From Notolepis coatsorum (Eukaryota > Chordata > Actinopteri > Aulopiformes > Paralepididae), in NCBI GenBank assembly GCA_963971535.1, contig CAXASK010002072.1, positions 27,501 through 91,500 on the forward strand: 64,000 bases of DNA, written 5' to 3'. The notes under the pieces were generated by a model. That model ran no database searches, was not told where the DNA came from, and worked only from the letters and a program-made list of their open reading frames with translations. Numbering within the stretch: position 1 is the stretch's first letter; every line of letters starts with the position of its first letter. Positions 26,901 to 38,200 of this stretch are shown in pieces. The position numbers and the translations under genes were made by a program.

Positions 26901-29900
26901 GGAGCAGCTCCCACAGTACAGACACACTGCATCACTGTGCAGGAGCAGCTCCCACAGTACAGAAACACTGCATCACTGAACAGGAGCAGCTCCCACAGTA
27001 CAGAAACACTGCATCACTGAGCAGCTCCCACAGTACAGAAACACTGCATCATTGAGCAGCTCCCACAGTACAGAAACACTGCATCACTGAGCAGCTCCCA
27101 CAGTACAGAAACACTGCATCACTGAGCAGCTCCCACAGTACAGACACACTGCATCACTGAGCAGCTCCCACAGTACAGAAACACTGCATCACTGAGCAGC
27201 TCCCACAGTACAGAAACACTGCATCACTGAGCAGCTCCCACAGTACAGAAACACTGCATCACTGAGCAGCTCCCACAGTACAGAAACACTGCATCACTGA
27301 GCAGCTCCCACAGTACAGAAACACTGCATCACTGAGCAGCTCCCACAGTACAGAAACACTGCATCACTGAGCAGGAGCAGCTCCCACAGTACAGACACAC
27401 TGCATCACTGAGCAGCTCCCACAGTACAGAAACACTGCATCACTGAGCAGCTCCCACAGTACAGAAACACTGCATCACTGAGCAGCTCCCACAGTACAGA
27501 AACACTGCATCACTGAGCAGCTCCCACAGTACAGAAACACTGCATCACTGAGCAGCTCCCACAGTACAGAAACACTGCATCACTGAGCAGCTCCCACAGT
27601 ACAGAAACACTGCATCACTGAGCAGCTCCCACAGTACAGAAACACTGCATCACTGAGCAGCTCCCACAGTACAGAAACACTGCATCACTGAGCAGCTCCC
27701 ACAGTACAGAAACACTGCATCACTGTGCAGGAGCAGCTCCCACAGTACAGAAACACTGCATCACTGAGCAGCTTCCACAGTACAGAAACACTGCATCACT
27801 GAGCAGCTCCCACAGTACAGAAACACTGCATCACTGTGCAGGAGCAGCTCCCACAGTACAGAAACACTGCATCACTGAGCAGCTCCCACAGTACAGAAAC
27901 ACTGCATCACTGAGCAGCTCCCACAGTACAGAAACACTGCATCACTGAGCAGCTCCCACAGTACAGAAACACTGCATCACTGAGCAGCTCCCACAGTACA
28001 GAAACACTGCATCACTGAGCAGCTCCCACAGTACAGAAACACTGCATCACTGAGCAGCTCCCACAGTACAGAAACACTGCATCACTGAGCAGCTCCCACA
28101 GTACAGAAACACTGCATCACTGAGCAGCTCCCACAGTACAGACACACTGCATCACTGAGCAGCTCCCACAGTACAGACACACTGCATCACTGAGCAGCTC
28201 CCACAGTACAGAAACACTGCATCACTGTGCAGCTCCCACAGTACAGAAACACTGCATCACTGAGCAGCTCCCACAGTACAGAAACACTGCATCACTGAGC
28301 AGCTCCCACAGTACAGAAACACTGCATCACTGAGCAGCTCCCACAGTACAGAAACACTGCATCACTGAGCAGCTCCCACAGTACAGAAACACTGCATCAC
28401 TGTGCAGCTCCCACAGTACAGACACACTGCATCACTGTGCAGGAGCAGCTCCCACAGTACAGAAACACTGCATCACTGAGCAGGAGCAGCTCCCACAGTA
28501 CAGAAACACTGCATCACTGAGCAGCTCCCAAAGTACTGACACACTGCATCACTGTGCAGGAGCAGCTCCCACAGTACAGAAACACTGCATCACTGTGCAG
28601 GAGCAGCTCCCACAGTACAGAAACACTGCATCACTGAGCAGGAGCAGCACCCACAGTACAGAAACACTGCATCACTGAGCAGCTCCCACAGTACAGAAAC
28701 ACTGCATCACTGAGCAGCTCCCACAGTACAGAAACACTGCATCACTGAGCAGCTCCCACAGTACAGAAACACTGCATCACTGAGCAGCTCCCACAGTACA
28801 GAAACACTGCATCACTGAGCAGCTCCCACAGTACAGAAACACTGCATCACTGAGCAGGAGCAGCTCCCACAGTACAGAAACACTGCATCACTGAGCAGCT
28901 CCCACAGTACAGAAACACTGCATCACTGAGCAGGAGCAGCTCCCACAGTACAGACACACTGCATCACTGAGCAGCTCCCACAGTACAGACACACTGCATC
29001 ACTGAGCAGCTCCCACAGTACAGACACACTGCATCACTGAGCAGCTCCCACAGTACAGAAACACTGCATCACTGAGCAGGAGCAGCTCCCACAGTACAGA
29101 AACACTGCATCACTGAGCAGCTCCCACAGTACAGACACACTGCATCACTGAGCAGCTCCCACAGTACAGAAACACTGCATCACTGAGCAGCTCCCACAGT
29201 ACAGACACACTGCATCACTGAGCAGCTCCCACAGTACAGAAACACTGCATCACTGAGCAGCTCCCACAGTACAGAAACACTGCATCACTGAGCAGCTCCC
29301 ACAGTACAGAAACGCTGCATCACTGAGCAGCTCCCACAGTACAGAAACACTGCATCACTGAGCAGCTCCCACAGTACAGAAACACTGCATCACTGAGCAG
29401 GAGCAGCTCCCACAGTACAGAAACACTGCATCACTGAGCAGCTCCCACAGTACAGAAACACTGCATCACTGAGCAGCTCCCACAGTACAGAAACACTGCA
29501 TCACTGTGCAGGAGCAGCTCCCACAGTACAGAAACACTGCATCACTGAGCAGCTCCCACAGTACAGAAACACTGCATCACTGAGCAGGAGCAGCTCCCAC
29601 AGTACAGACACACTGCATCACTGAGCAGCTCCCACAGTACAGAAACACTGCATCACTGAGCAGCTCCCACAGTACAGAAACACTGCATCACTGAGCAGGA
29701 GCAGCTCCCACAGTACAGAAACACTGCATCACTGAGCAGCTCCCACAGTACAGAAACACTGCATCACTGAGCAGCTCCCACAGTACAGAAACACTGCATC
29801 ACTGAGCAGCTCCCACAGTACAGAAACACTGCATCACTGAGCAGCTCCCACAGTACAGAAACACTGCATCACTGAGCAGCTCCCACAGTACAGAAACACT

Positions 29901-31183
29901 GCATCACTGAGCAGCTCCCACAGTACAGACACACTGCATCACTGAGCAGCTCCCACAGTACAGAAACACTGCATCACTGAGCAGGAGCAGCTCCCACAGT
30001 ACAGACACACTGCATCACTGAGCAGCTCCCACAGTACAGACACACTGCATCACTGAGCAGCTCCCACAGTACAGACACACTGCATCACTGAGCAGCTCCC
30101 ACAGTACAGACACACTGCATCACTGTGCAGGAGCAGCTCCCACAGTACAGAAACACTGCATCACTGAGCAGCTCCCACAGTACAGACACACTGCATCACT
30201 GAGCAGCTCCCACAGTACAGAAACACTGCATCACTGTGCAGGAGCAGCTCCCACAGTACAGAAACACTGCATCACTGAGCAGCTCCCACAGTACAGAAAC
30301 ACTGCATCACTGAGCAGCTTCCACAGTACAGACACACTGCATCACTGTGCAGGAGCAGCTCCCACAGTACAGACACACTGCATCACTGAGCAGCTCCCAC
30401 AGTACAGACACACTGCATCACTGTGCAGGAGCAGCTCCCACAGTACAGAAACACTGCATCACTGAGCAGCTCCCACAGTACAGACACACTGCATCACTGT
30501 GCAGGAGCAGCTCCCACAGTACAGACACACTGCATCACTGAGCAGCTCCCACAGTACAGAAACACTGCATCACTGAGCAGCTCCCACAGTACAGAAACAC
30601 TGCATCACTGAGCAGCTCCCACAGTACAGACACACTGCATCACTGAGCAGGAGCAGCTCCCACAGTACAGACACACTGCATCACTGAGCAGCTCCCACAG
30701 TACAGAAACACTGCATCACTGAGCAGCTCCCACAGTACAGAAACACTGCATCACTGAGCAGCTCCCACAGTACAGAAACACTGCATCACTGAGCAGCTCC
30801 CACAGTACAGAAACACTGCATCACTGAGCAGCTCCCACAGTACAGACACACTGCATCACTGAGCAGCTCCCACAGTACAGAAACACTGCATCACTGAGCA
30901 GCTCCCACAGTACAGAAACACTGCATCACTGTGCAGGAGCAGCTCCCACAGTACAGAAACACTGCATCACTGAGCAGCTCCCACAGTACAGACACACTGC
31001 ATCACTGAGCAGGAGCAGCTCCCACAGTACAGAAACACTGCATCACTGAGCAGCTCCCACAGTACAGACACACTGCATCACTGAGCAGCTCCCACAGTAC
31101 AGACACACTGCATCACTGAGCAGCTCCCACAGTACAGAAACACTGCATCACTGAGCAGCTCCCACAGTACAGAAACACTGCAT
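5874..31183 (+). repeat. 25.3-kb minisatellite of 35-bp and 41-bp units in a zinc-finger exon
   Basis: Head-to-tail units of 35 bp (GAGCAGCTCCCACAGTACAG followed by A/CAACACTGCATCACT) are mixed with 41-bp units carrying an extra GAGCAG-type hexamer. About 700 units are present. Common variants are GACACACTG versus GAAACACTG and ACTGTGC versus ACTGAGC. Rare variants (GCTTCCACAG, CCAAAGTACTGAC, AAACGCTGC) recur in blocks and mark internal segmental duplications. Both unit lengths are 2 mod 3, so the frame shifts at each unit, and the TGA in ACTGAGC closes every frame within a few units. The 62-66-codon frames inside it are not genes. The array is interrupted by an assembly gap. Confidence 0.98.
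17403..17602. other. Assembly gap, 200 N
   Basis: Exactly 200 N inside the minisatellite, probably a fixed-size placeholder. The 800 bp to its left contain many malformed units, for example near 16,621, 17,050 and 17,275-17,345. The true array length is therefore unknown. Confidence 0.98.
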
Positions 31184-31264
31184 GTGGATGGAGGTGTCGG
31201 AGAGAGTAAGGTCAAAGAACTGGTTGTCCGTGCAGCCAGTGAGAACGCCATCAGCACTGCCACT

Positions 31265-31606
31265 GACGAGCCTGCCACCAAGGTTGTCATTGTGGAGGCT
31301 ACCAGTGAGAACCAGCTCACTAATAAGCACGATGCTACAGTAGCCACTGTACAAGTGAGGAGGAGCAGCACTGACACTGACGAGCCTGCCACCAAGGTTG
31401 TCATTGTGGAGGCTACCAGTGAGAACCAGCTCACTAATAAGCACGATGCTACAGTAGCCACTGTACAAGTGAGGAGGAGCAGCACTGACACTGACGAGCC
31501 TGCCACCAAGGTTGTCATTGTGGAGGCTACCAGTGAGAACCAGCTCACTAATAAGCACGATGCTACAGTAGCCACTGTACAAGTGAGGAGGAGCAAGATT
31601 ATATCG
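31265..31606 (+). repeat. 114-bp in-frame tandem triplication
   Basis: Units start at 31,265, 31,379 and 31,493 (period 114 = 38 codons). Apart from the junction bases the copies are identical by eye, so the expansion is recent. The third copy runs out in GAGGAGGAGCAAG, where the finger-coding sequence starts. Confidence 0.95.
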
Positions 31607-31860
31607 GTGGCCTGTCCCCAGTGTGCAGTAGTCATCAACAAGAAGAATCTGAAACGTCACATGGAAAGAAAACACTCTGAACCAGGTTCCATGGAAGTTA
31701 CTTCAAAATCACATCTGCGAAGTGAATGTTTGGATTCTGACAACAGTGTCTATGCTGTTAAAAGAAAAATAAAATATTACTTGTCCTATTATTGTCCATT
31801 ATTACATGGCGTTTTCACATTCGCCGAAATGCTTGCTTGTGATTGGTCAATAGCCCCCCG

Positions 31861-31914
31861 ACAGCGGTCATTATTAGACAATAATGACCGCTGTGGGACA
31901 ATAATGACCGCTGT
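31861..31914. repeat. Perfect palindrome plus third arm copy
   Basis: ACAGCGGTCATTATT (31,861-31,875) and its exact inverse (31,880-31,894) are separated by 4 bases. The right arm is repeated at 31,900-31,914. This lies in the sequence that appears to replace the C-terminus of the zinc-finger gene. Confidence 0.9.
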
Positions 31915-32103
31915 GCGCAGCTGTTCGCAATCAAGCCCACTGACACACACTGTTTCAGTGCAATTAGACACTGCCGGTGTTCTGCTGCCGGCGATGACAG
32001 GGGGCGGAGCGACGAGCGGAGCCAGAACGCAGCCAGAACCAGTGTTGCGAGTCGATGTAAAATGAATTAGGTATATTGTTAGTAAGTTAGCCATGTAATA
32101 AGC

Positions 32104-32251
32104 GGGATAATGTATAGCTATACTCGATCATTGTCGCAAAATAATTGACCTTCACTGACGTTTAAAACACCGCGCCGAGGCGGCTAGGTATTTTAAACTC
32201 TGTGTCGGTCAATTATTTTGCGACAATGACCTCGTAGCTATACATTATCCC
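32104..32251. mobile_element. Palindromic MITE-like element
   Basis: Left arm GGGATAATGTATAGCTA, then TCATTGTCGCAAAATAATTG. The right arm is the inverse, with a few mismatches, around a core of about 50 bp. No convincing target duplication is visible, so the superfamily is unassigned. Confidence 0.65.
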
Positions 32252-32550
32252 TTACTTATTTGAAGAGATTAATGCACAAGAGCTGTACTGGCCTAACAGA
32301 AATTATGTTTGTGGTTTCTTCTAGATAACGCCTTCAACCATCATTTGGCCATGGGACTGGTTCTCGGCAATGGAAATAAAAAATGTTTTACAAATTGCTA
32401 AAAACACTGTCGATTGATTTCTTCTGCAGTTTATTATTGCATTTACATGTTGAAATAACCATCGCTTAGATCAATAACACTTGTTACCTAAAAGCTGTAA
32501 ATAGTTATGTAATGCCATTAGATTTGAAACGCATTTTAGCATTACAACCC
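32252..32550. other. Unassigned DNA, possible terminal exon
   Basis: There is no certain gene. A TTTCTTCTAG acceptor near 32,324 is followed by about 40 bp and an AATAAAAAATG polyadenylation-like motif. This could be a last non-coding exon of the zinc-finger gene, but the evidence is weak. Confidence 0.2.
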
Positions 32551-33802
32551 AATAACGTTAGGTTATGACTATAACCAAGTTCTGTTAGTATAGCGAAGCT
32601 CGGCATCGCTCTCTGCACTATCTTGCATATGTGCACGCGCACTGAATAAAGACCACAATGTACCTTTAATCTAGAGCTGCCGCGATTACCGCATTACCGC
32701 GGTATCGCTGTTACATCACGGCCACCGCAGAGTAGGCTGAATACCGCGTCACCGCTGTTTTTTATAATAATAAATTACCCTCCTCTCGTTGGGCTTGCGG
32801 CTCTGCAGATATACCCTACTCCTCTATCGAGATTCCAAGCGACCCTATTGGGTACCAGAAAAGTCACGTGAAACATTGCAGACCACTGATTGGTCAGAAG
32901 AGAGACGCGTCACACGTTGTAGCGTCATGCAGTGTGTTACCACCAATCGGCAAGCGCGTTAGCTTTAACTCTCCGCCGGAGTGGACTATCATCGCTCCTC
33001 AGGAGTACTAAACGAGACATAATGATTTTACTGTCTGCAACGAATGTTATAATAAAAGCCCTTCGTTCTATACACTTGTCTGATTGAAAACTTTATTAAC
33101 AGACCGCAGAATGGGACAACTCAGCACGCTCTGAGCAAAGAAATGAACTGAGATATGAATAGAGTATTGCTTGCCTTGGTCCGGTAAATACGCTGATGTT
33201 ATTGAACGTATAACTATATAATGTTAATGCCACAAAACGAATGCCTTTATTATAAAGTAGTAACTTTATAGTAATAATAATAAGAAAGGGTTGGGGGGGT
33301 TAGGGGTAACCACCCCTGCCCGCGACACCGAGTGAACTGCGCACGACCAGAGGGGAAACTTCGAATCCGTGTTTCACTTTCAATAACTAATGCGTGCTTG
33401 CCGAATCCCAAACAATATTCATGCTGCAAAGTAATCCTCTAAAGATAGACATTTAGACTAGAGGCAGGCTATATGCTATAAAGAGTAGACTACTACTTAA
33501 AAAAAAAATGCATTCAAACTTTTTTTTTTTTTTTTTTGTGCGTGCGGTAATACCGCGGCGGTAGGAAATATTTTGCAAATGTGTGCGGTAAGGAAAAAAT
33601 CAATACCGCGGCAGCTCTACTTTAATCCCAATATTCGTCTGACCACACCCCTATCAGCTTACCCATATAAGCAGGGGTGGGGCCACCCACTCGCCTCCTT
33701 CCCAAGCTTTCGCCACAAGGCGAGGTCAAAGGCTGCAGCGGCGTCGGATGCCGAGCTTCGCTATACTAACAGAACTTGGTTATAGTCATAACCTAACGTT
33801 CT
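32551..33802. mobile_element. MITE-like element with ~50-bp inverted ends, split by a hAT
   Basis: The left end, starting AACGTTAGGTTATGACTATA, reappears inverted at 33,745-33,802. With the nested hAT (32,672-33,619) excluded, the element is about 300 bp. Its core (CACTGAATAAAGACCACAAT, then CAGGGGTGGGGCCACCCACT) is shared in reverse orientation with 40,150-40,323. Superfamily unknown. Confidence 0.65.
32672..33619. mobile_element. Non-autonomous hAT transposon nested in the MITE
   Basis: It has perfect 13-bp inverted ends TAGAGCTGCCGCG and a perfect 8-bp target duplication CTTTAATC (32,664-32,671 and 33,620-33,627). The ends extend into alternating CCGCGGTA-type sequence. There is no transposase. 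It carries a short antisense TCAA-tailed LINE fragment (about 33,077-33,117). Confidence 0.9.
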
Positions 33803-34326
33803 GTATCGTATCGCTCTCGCTCGGCATCGCTCTCTGCACAAGGGAGGCCGAGCGAGAGCCAACGGCCGACAAATACACCCCGCTGACAGCCCCCCACAAA
33901 CCATCAGAACAGGGAGGGCCGAGCCCCCCCGACCCACCCTAATGGCGGGCACCCCCCCTATTAGGGGCTTCACGGGAGGGCGACGGACCTGACCGTGCGA
34001 AGAGGCACTCAAGCAACTCAACGCACAGGGTGAGCAGACCGTGGCTTGACCCCACGACTACACACACGCACAACCCGCATGCCACCCGGGAACGCACGGA
34101 GGAACAACCTCGTTACTGCCCCCAGAATCACGGGGTCAAGGGCAAACCCAACCCCGTGGCAAGGCCGTAGCAGCGGAGTGCGAAGGAAGACCCAGACCCA
34201 CCAAAAGGACTGGACTCCCTAGAATGGGGGCCCGGAGAAGTCCATGATGCCAGCATCAAGACCCCACCAGGTGGGCACGTAGTGCCCCGCCCCCCACATC
34301 GCCAGCGTATTCGGACAAAGGCCCCT
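33803..34326. other. GC-rich non-coding stretch
   Basis: It begins with CTGTATCGTATCGCTCTCGC, which recurs inverted at 40,304-40,323. The rest is C-rich, with no frame I can support and no recognised repeat. Confidence 0.4.
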
Positions 34327-34445
34327 CAGTTACTGCACCTGGTATTCCCAGGCGGAATCCCATCCAAGTACTAACCAGGCCAGAACCTGCTTAGCTTCCG
34401 AGATCGGACGAGATCGGGCGTGTTCAGGTTGGTATGGCCGTAAGC
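34327..34445 (-). rRNA. 5S rRNA-like sequence (probable pseudogene)
   Basis: The minus strand reads GCTTACGGCCATACCAACCT, then GATCTCGTCCGATCTCGGAA, GTTAGTACTTGGATGGGA and CGCCTGGGAATACCAGGTG. It covers the full ~119-nt 5S rRNA, including the internal A-box and C-box promoter regions, with only a handful of differences from vertebrate 5S. No T-run terminator follows directly. A further small 5S-start fragment lies near 34,512-34,526. Given the differences and the setting, a pseudogene or 5S-derived repeat is more likely than an active gene. Confidence 0.75.
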
Positions 34446-35109
34446 CGAGCGGGCCCTGTCCCCCCAATAGTACACCGCCTGGCACACTGACCCTGCAGAA
34501 CAGGCAGTCAGCATGGCCGTAAGCACACAAAAAAAGGTTAACCAACGGAAGCAGGCAGCGCACCGGGGAAAAACCAGGCAACAGGCTGTTAACCCGAGCC
34601 TGGAGACTGCGGACGAGACAGGCGCCAGAGGGGACAGCTGAACACAGCCGCCCCGGCGGAAGGAGCGTAAGCTGGCGGTGTTGCATGACCAAGCCTCCAT
34701 TTAAAAAAAACCCACCCAGAGGGGTCGAGGCAGAGAAAGCTGACACGATTGGCAGACGTCATGAACGTGCAGGGGCACCCTCAACCGGTGAACCCGGGAG
34801 TTGACACCGCTCCAACACACCAGGGAATCAACCACCTCGGTGTTACCCAATGCGGTGGTTGTTCCTATAACCCCTCAAGAAAAAACTCCAAAACACACCT
34901 GCGGGTATACACCGGCTATACCGCAGTACAAGTGTTTCAGTTTTCAAAAAAGGTTAACCCAGGCCTACGGGTCGACGAAACATTACTTCGGACCGGGCCT
35001 GGCGGTACGGGAAGCACAGGGTCACCAGAGGAGGTCAAAAAACCACCCCCACAGGCCCCTCATCGCCATGCGTGAGAGAGGAGCGAAAAAGAATAGAGAA
35101 CCAGCCCCT

Positions 35110-35228
35110 AAGCACACCGTACTTGGTATTCCCAGGCGGTCTCCCAACCAAGTACTAACCAGGACCAACCTGTGTAGCGGCCGAGATCCGACGAGATCGA
35201 GCGTGTACAGAATGGCATGGCTGTAAGC
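35110..35228 (-). rRNA. Second, more diverged 5S rRNA-like copy
   Basis: It has the same orientation as the first copy, about 780 bp away. GTTAGTACTTGGTTGGGAGA and CCGCCTGGGAATACC are intact. The 5' third (GCTTACAGCCATGCCATTCT) and the last 15 bases are diverged. No T-run terminator is seen. The sequence between the two copies does not look like a repeated 5S spacer. Confidence 0.65.
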
Positions 35229-38200
35229 CATTACGACAGTGCTGAGTAAAAACGTACCCAACCAGGGTCTCCATAGCGCTTAACCCTGTGACACCCAGAC
35301 CGACCTGGCATTTTCCCCCCTGAAAAAAGCCCAAGTCCCTCAGGGTACCAGAACAGCAGATCTGCATCCCCGGCGGACAACGGGTTCAACTGATCTGGAC
35401 CAGCGTGACCAGAACCAGTCCCGTGCCCTAACCACGCCGACATGCCTACTCCAGGAGAAGGGCAGATATGCGTGTTGATCTTAACATGAAAAGAAGGCGC
35501 CACCCAGACGTTCGGGCGAACCGCGCCTGGTGGCCCACCCCAAGGGCGTGAGACCCCTCTACATATGTTCAGATCCATTCCGTCATCATCCCCCAGACAT
35601 GAACGAGAATCCGTCGAAAAACCAACCCAGGTCATGGGATTTGGTCGTCGGAAGAGGAAAAACCCCCATCTCAGTTGCTTTATAAAAACGCTGTTTCAAC
35701 CACAAGCAACCAAGGCGTGCCAGTCAATCGCCTGTTTACAGCGAGCTAGCACTATACGTGCGTCGGGACACACCCCCATCAATGAACAGGCTATTTAGAC
35801 CCGTCATTGAATCCCCAAGGCGCCCAGGGGAACGACAAGAGGGGTGTGACACTCCCTAACTCCAACACTTCTGGAATAGAAAAGAAGGAAGCATCAACAG
35901 TATGTATCCCAGTCTACACAGCCGGGGTAAAAAAATTTCACATTTTTACATCCCACCACCCTCCCATAGGAAGGAGACAGGGATCCCCAGAGAGACTTCC
36001 CACGCGAGCTGTACAGATTGAAAAGAATATATTGCACCTTGAGCCATGTAAAAAATTGGTTTTAGGGCTCTCCGGGGAAGAGGCACTGAACCCATACACA
36101 CTCAATAATCGAATTGAATCGAATACATATACAATAGAATAGGACCCTTCTAGAGGGTCCACTCACTTTGACAATCTGAGGAGGAAGGCTCTGTACTCCG
36201 ATGGAGGCTCCCTCACATGGAAGAAGGAGTCCGAACTCACAGAAGGCCCGAATAGGCGCTAGGTGAGGAGGAGCCCTGACCACCCCCCCGAAACAGATCC
36301 ATCACATGGACCTGAACAGCACACGGAAGTCCTACCAACAGAGACGCGCACGGTGACGTACTCTATGGCGGGGGAATTCCTGCGGTGCACACGCCCAATA
36401 TACCAGGCCGTGGGACCAGGAAACTCCCTCCCCCCCCCCCCCCGTAACGTGCCGAACCGCCACGTGACGGGAACCTTGAAGGACAGGGGGTGTACCCCTG
36501 ACCGACAGAAACAAGGGGGAGAGGAAAGGTTACCAGTTCACCCCTTTACGACCCCACACCCATGATACGATGTAATGACAAAAAGAGAATATGACAGTCA
36601 TAGTCAGCTCTATGAAGCGTTTGACAGCTCCACACAGCGCATGAGCTAACCTGCTATCTGATTTTTAATAAGGAAAAACACAGAATAGAGAGGGCTCTAA
36701 GAGCCCCGGTCCAACATACACATGTGCTTCTGTGGCCAGTCCAACCCAGTTGTAGGTCACATGACACACACAACCCATCATCACCTACAAAAAATGGCAA
36801 AAAACACTCAACAGAGGAACGCCGTTTTTCACAATGAGAGAATACATCATTCTCGATTAGTATCGGCCACAGGCCTTGCTAAGCACACATGACAGCGACC
36901 AAACCATTTTTTCTTTTAGGAAAATAAAGTTTCTCCAGCAGATTTAGCACAACCTCAGCAATCAAGCTAAGAGTTACATCGCATCCCTACCACACAAAAG
37001 ACACAATTAGTGCACAAACATGTCTGATAGGAGGATGAAAAAGTCCCCAGGGAACCGGGGGGAAACACAATCCTCTTATTTTACCCTCAATACGGCCAGT
37101 TAAAACAGGAAAACCTGTTAATATGTGAACACACTGTTCATTGTCATCACAGGCTGAGAAAAGAACATTCTTTTACTCACTTGTCACCAAGCATAGCTTC
37201 ATAGGTTAGTTACCTTAGTTGTGAGTACACGGTACATATAAACACCATGATGTTTCTCACACAACAACCAGATCATTACATCCCGATTTGCACGGAGAAG
37301 CTAACTGCCAGTGACAAAAACAGCTCACACATAACCCGCACCGTATCCCAAATGCATTGCAGCAACACACGTTTTGGGAAAAACATCGTTATTCACAATA
37401 CATTTAGAAAAGTAAAACCAGAAAACGTGTTATAAGGTCTGGTCAAACCTGTTCCTACCCGGAACGTAGATCAGCGAAGTGCAGTCACAGACACCGTAGG
37501 AACACAGCCGCTCCTGTGTTGTTCGAACTGGGCAGCGTCGCCGCTCCAACCCGCACTACAGTCCTTTGTTGATGCAACCTTGCCGTCCTGGCTCAGGGCA
37601 GGGTCGACGAAACATCCCCTGTCAAGGATGACGTCGTAGTCAAGAGTGTAAAACATGTTAAAATCAAAGCACGTTCAACAGAATAGCATCAAGCTAACGG
37701 CCGCTCCAACCGTTCGGGTGCTACTGCTTCTGCTCGCGAGACGCGAGCTAACGACGCACGCGATCAGAAGCGAGCCCACGGCGGCGCGCGAGAAGCTAAG
37801 CTACCCCGCGCCAGGCCATGGCCTATAGCAGCAAGCTAACGTTACCTAGCGATCACGACATGCTAGCACCGCAGCTAACAGCTGACTGGCTAACAGTAGG
37901 CCCAACCTGAGCAGGCCATGCAGCGATCCCAGCAGGCTAACGCAGCAGTTAACAGCTGACTGGCTAACCGTAAGCTAAGCAGCTATCAATTGAACCTGTA
38001 AACAATGACATAACACTCACCCAGACAGGCCGCCGTTCTGAACCTCTCCTCACTTTTTAAGAGAAAAGAGAAAACAAGATGTCAACACCGCTTCACAACG
38101 GTGATTTTACCAACACCCGACGGAATCAGCACAATACCAACTGGCCTGTAGCTGACTTTGAACATGGATCTGCCGCTATCGCACATCCTATGCACATATC

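Larger units (their letters stand above)
31184..32065 (+). pseudogene. 3' part of the zinc-finger exon, with triplicated 38-residue repeat and third finger
   Basis: The frame continues from the last minisatellite unit (STETLH then VDGGVGESK). Three copies of a 38-residue unit follow (DEPATKVVIVEATSENQL through ATVATVQVRRSSTDT). A C2H2-type finger, CPQCAVVINKKNLKRHMERKH (CPQC at about 31,615), comes next, and then SHLRSECLDSDNSVYAVKR. Homology to my recollection of the family appears to stop near 31,765. Beyond this the frame runs through palindromic repeat DNA to a stop at 32,063-32,065, so the C-terminus is probably replaced by inserted sequence. There is no native start codon because the segment is a continuation of the exon that begins at 5,760. 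Confidence 0.6.

Noticed and set aside
5874-31183. Regular direct repeats resembling a CRISPR array
   Set aside because: Units are contiguous with no unique spacers, the sequence is vertebrate, and no cas genes are present. It is a minisatellite.
31078-31675. Long minus-strand frames opposite the 114-bp triplication
   Set aside because: Mirror frames of the triplicated coding unit and the array; no start context or motif.
34330-35635. Several 70-141-codon overlapping frames on both strands
   Set aside because: GC-rich non-coding DNA overlapping 5S-like sequence; no recognisable domain and mutually overlapping frames.
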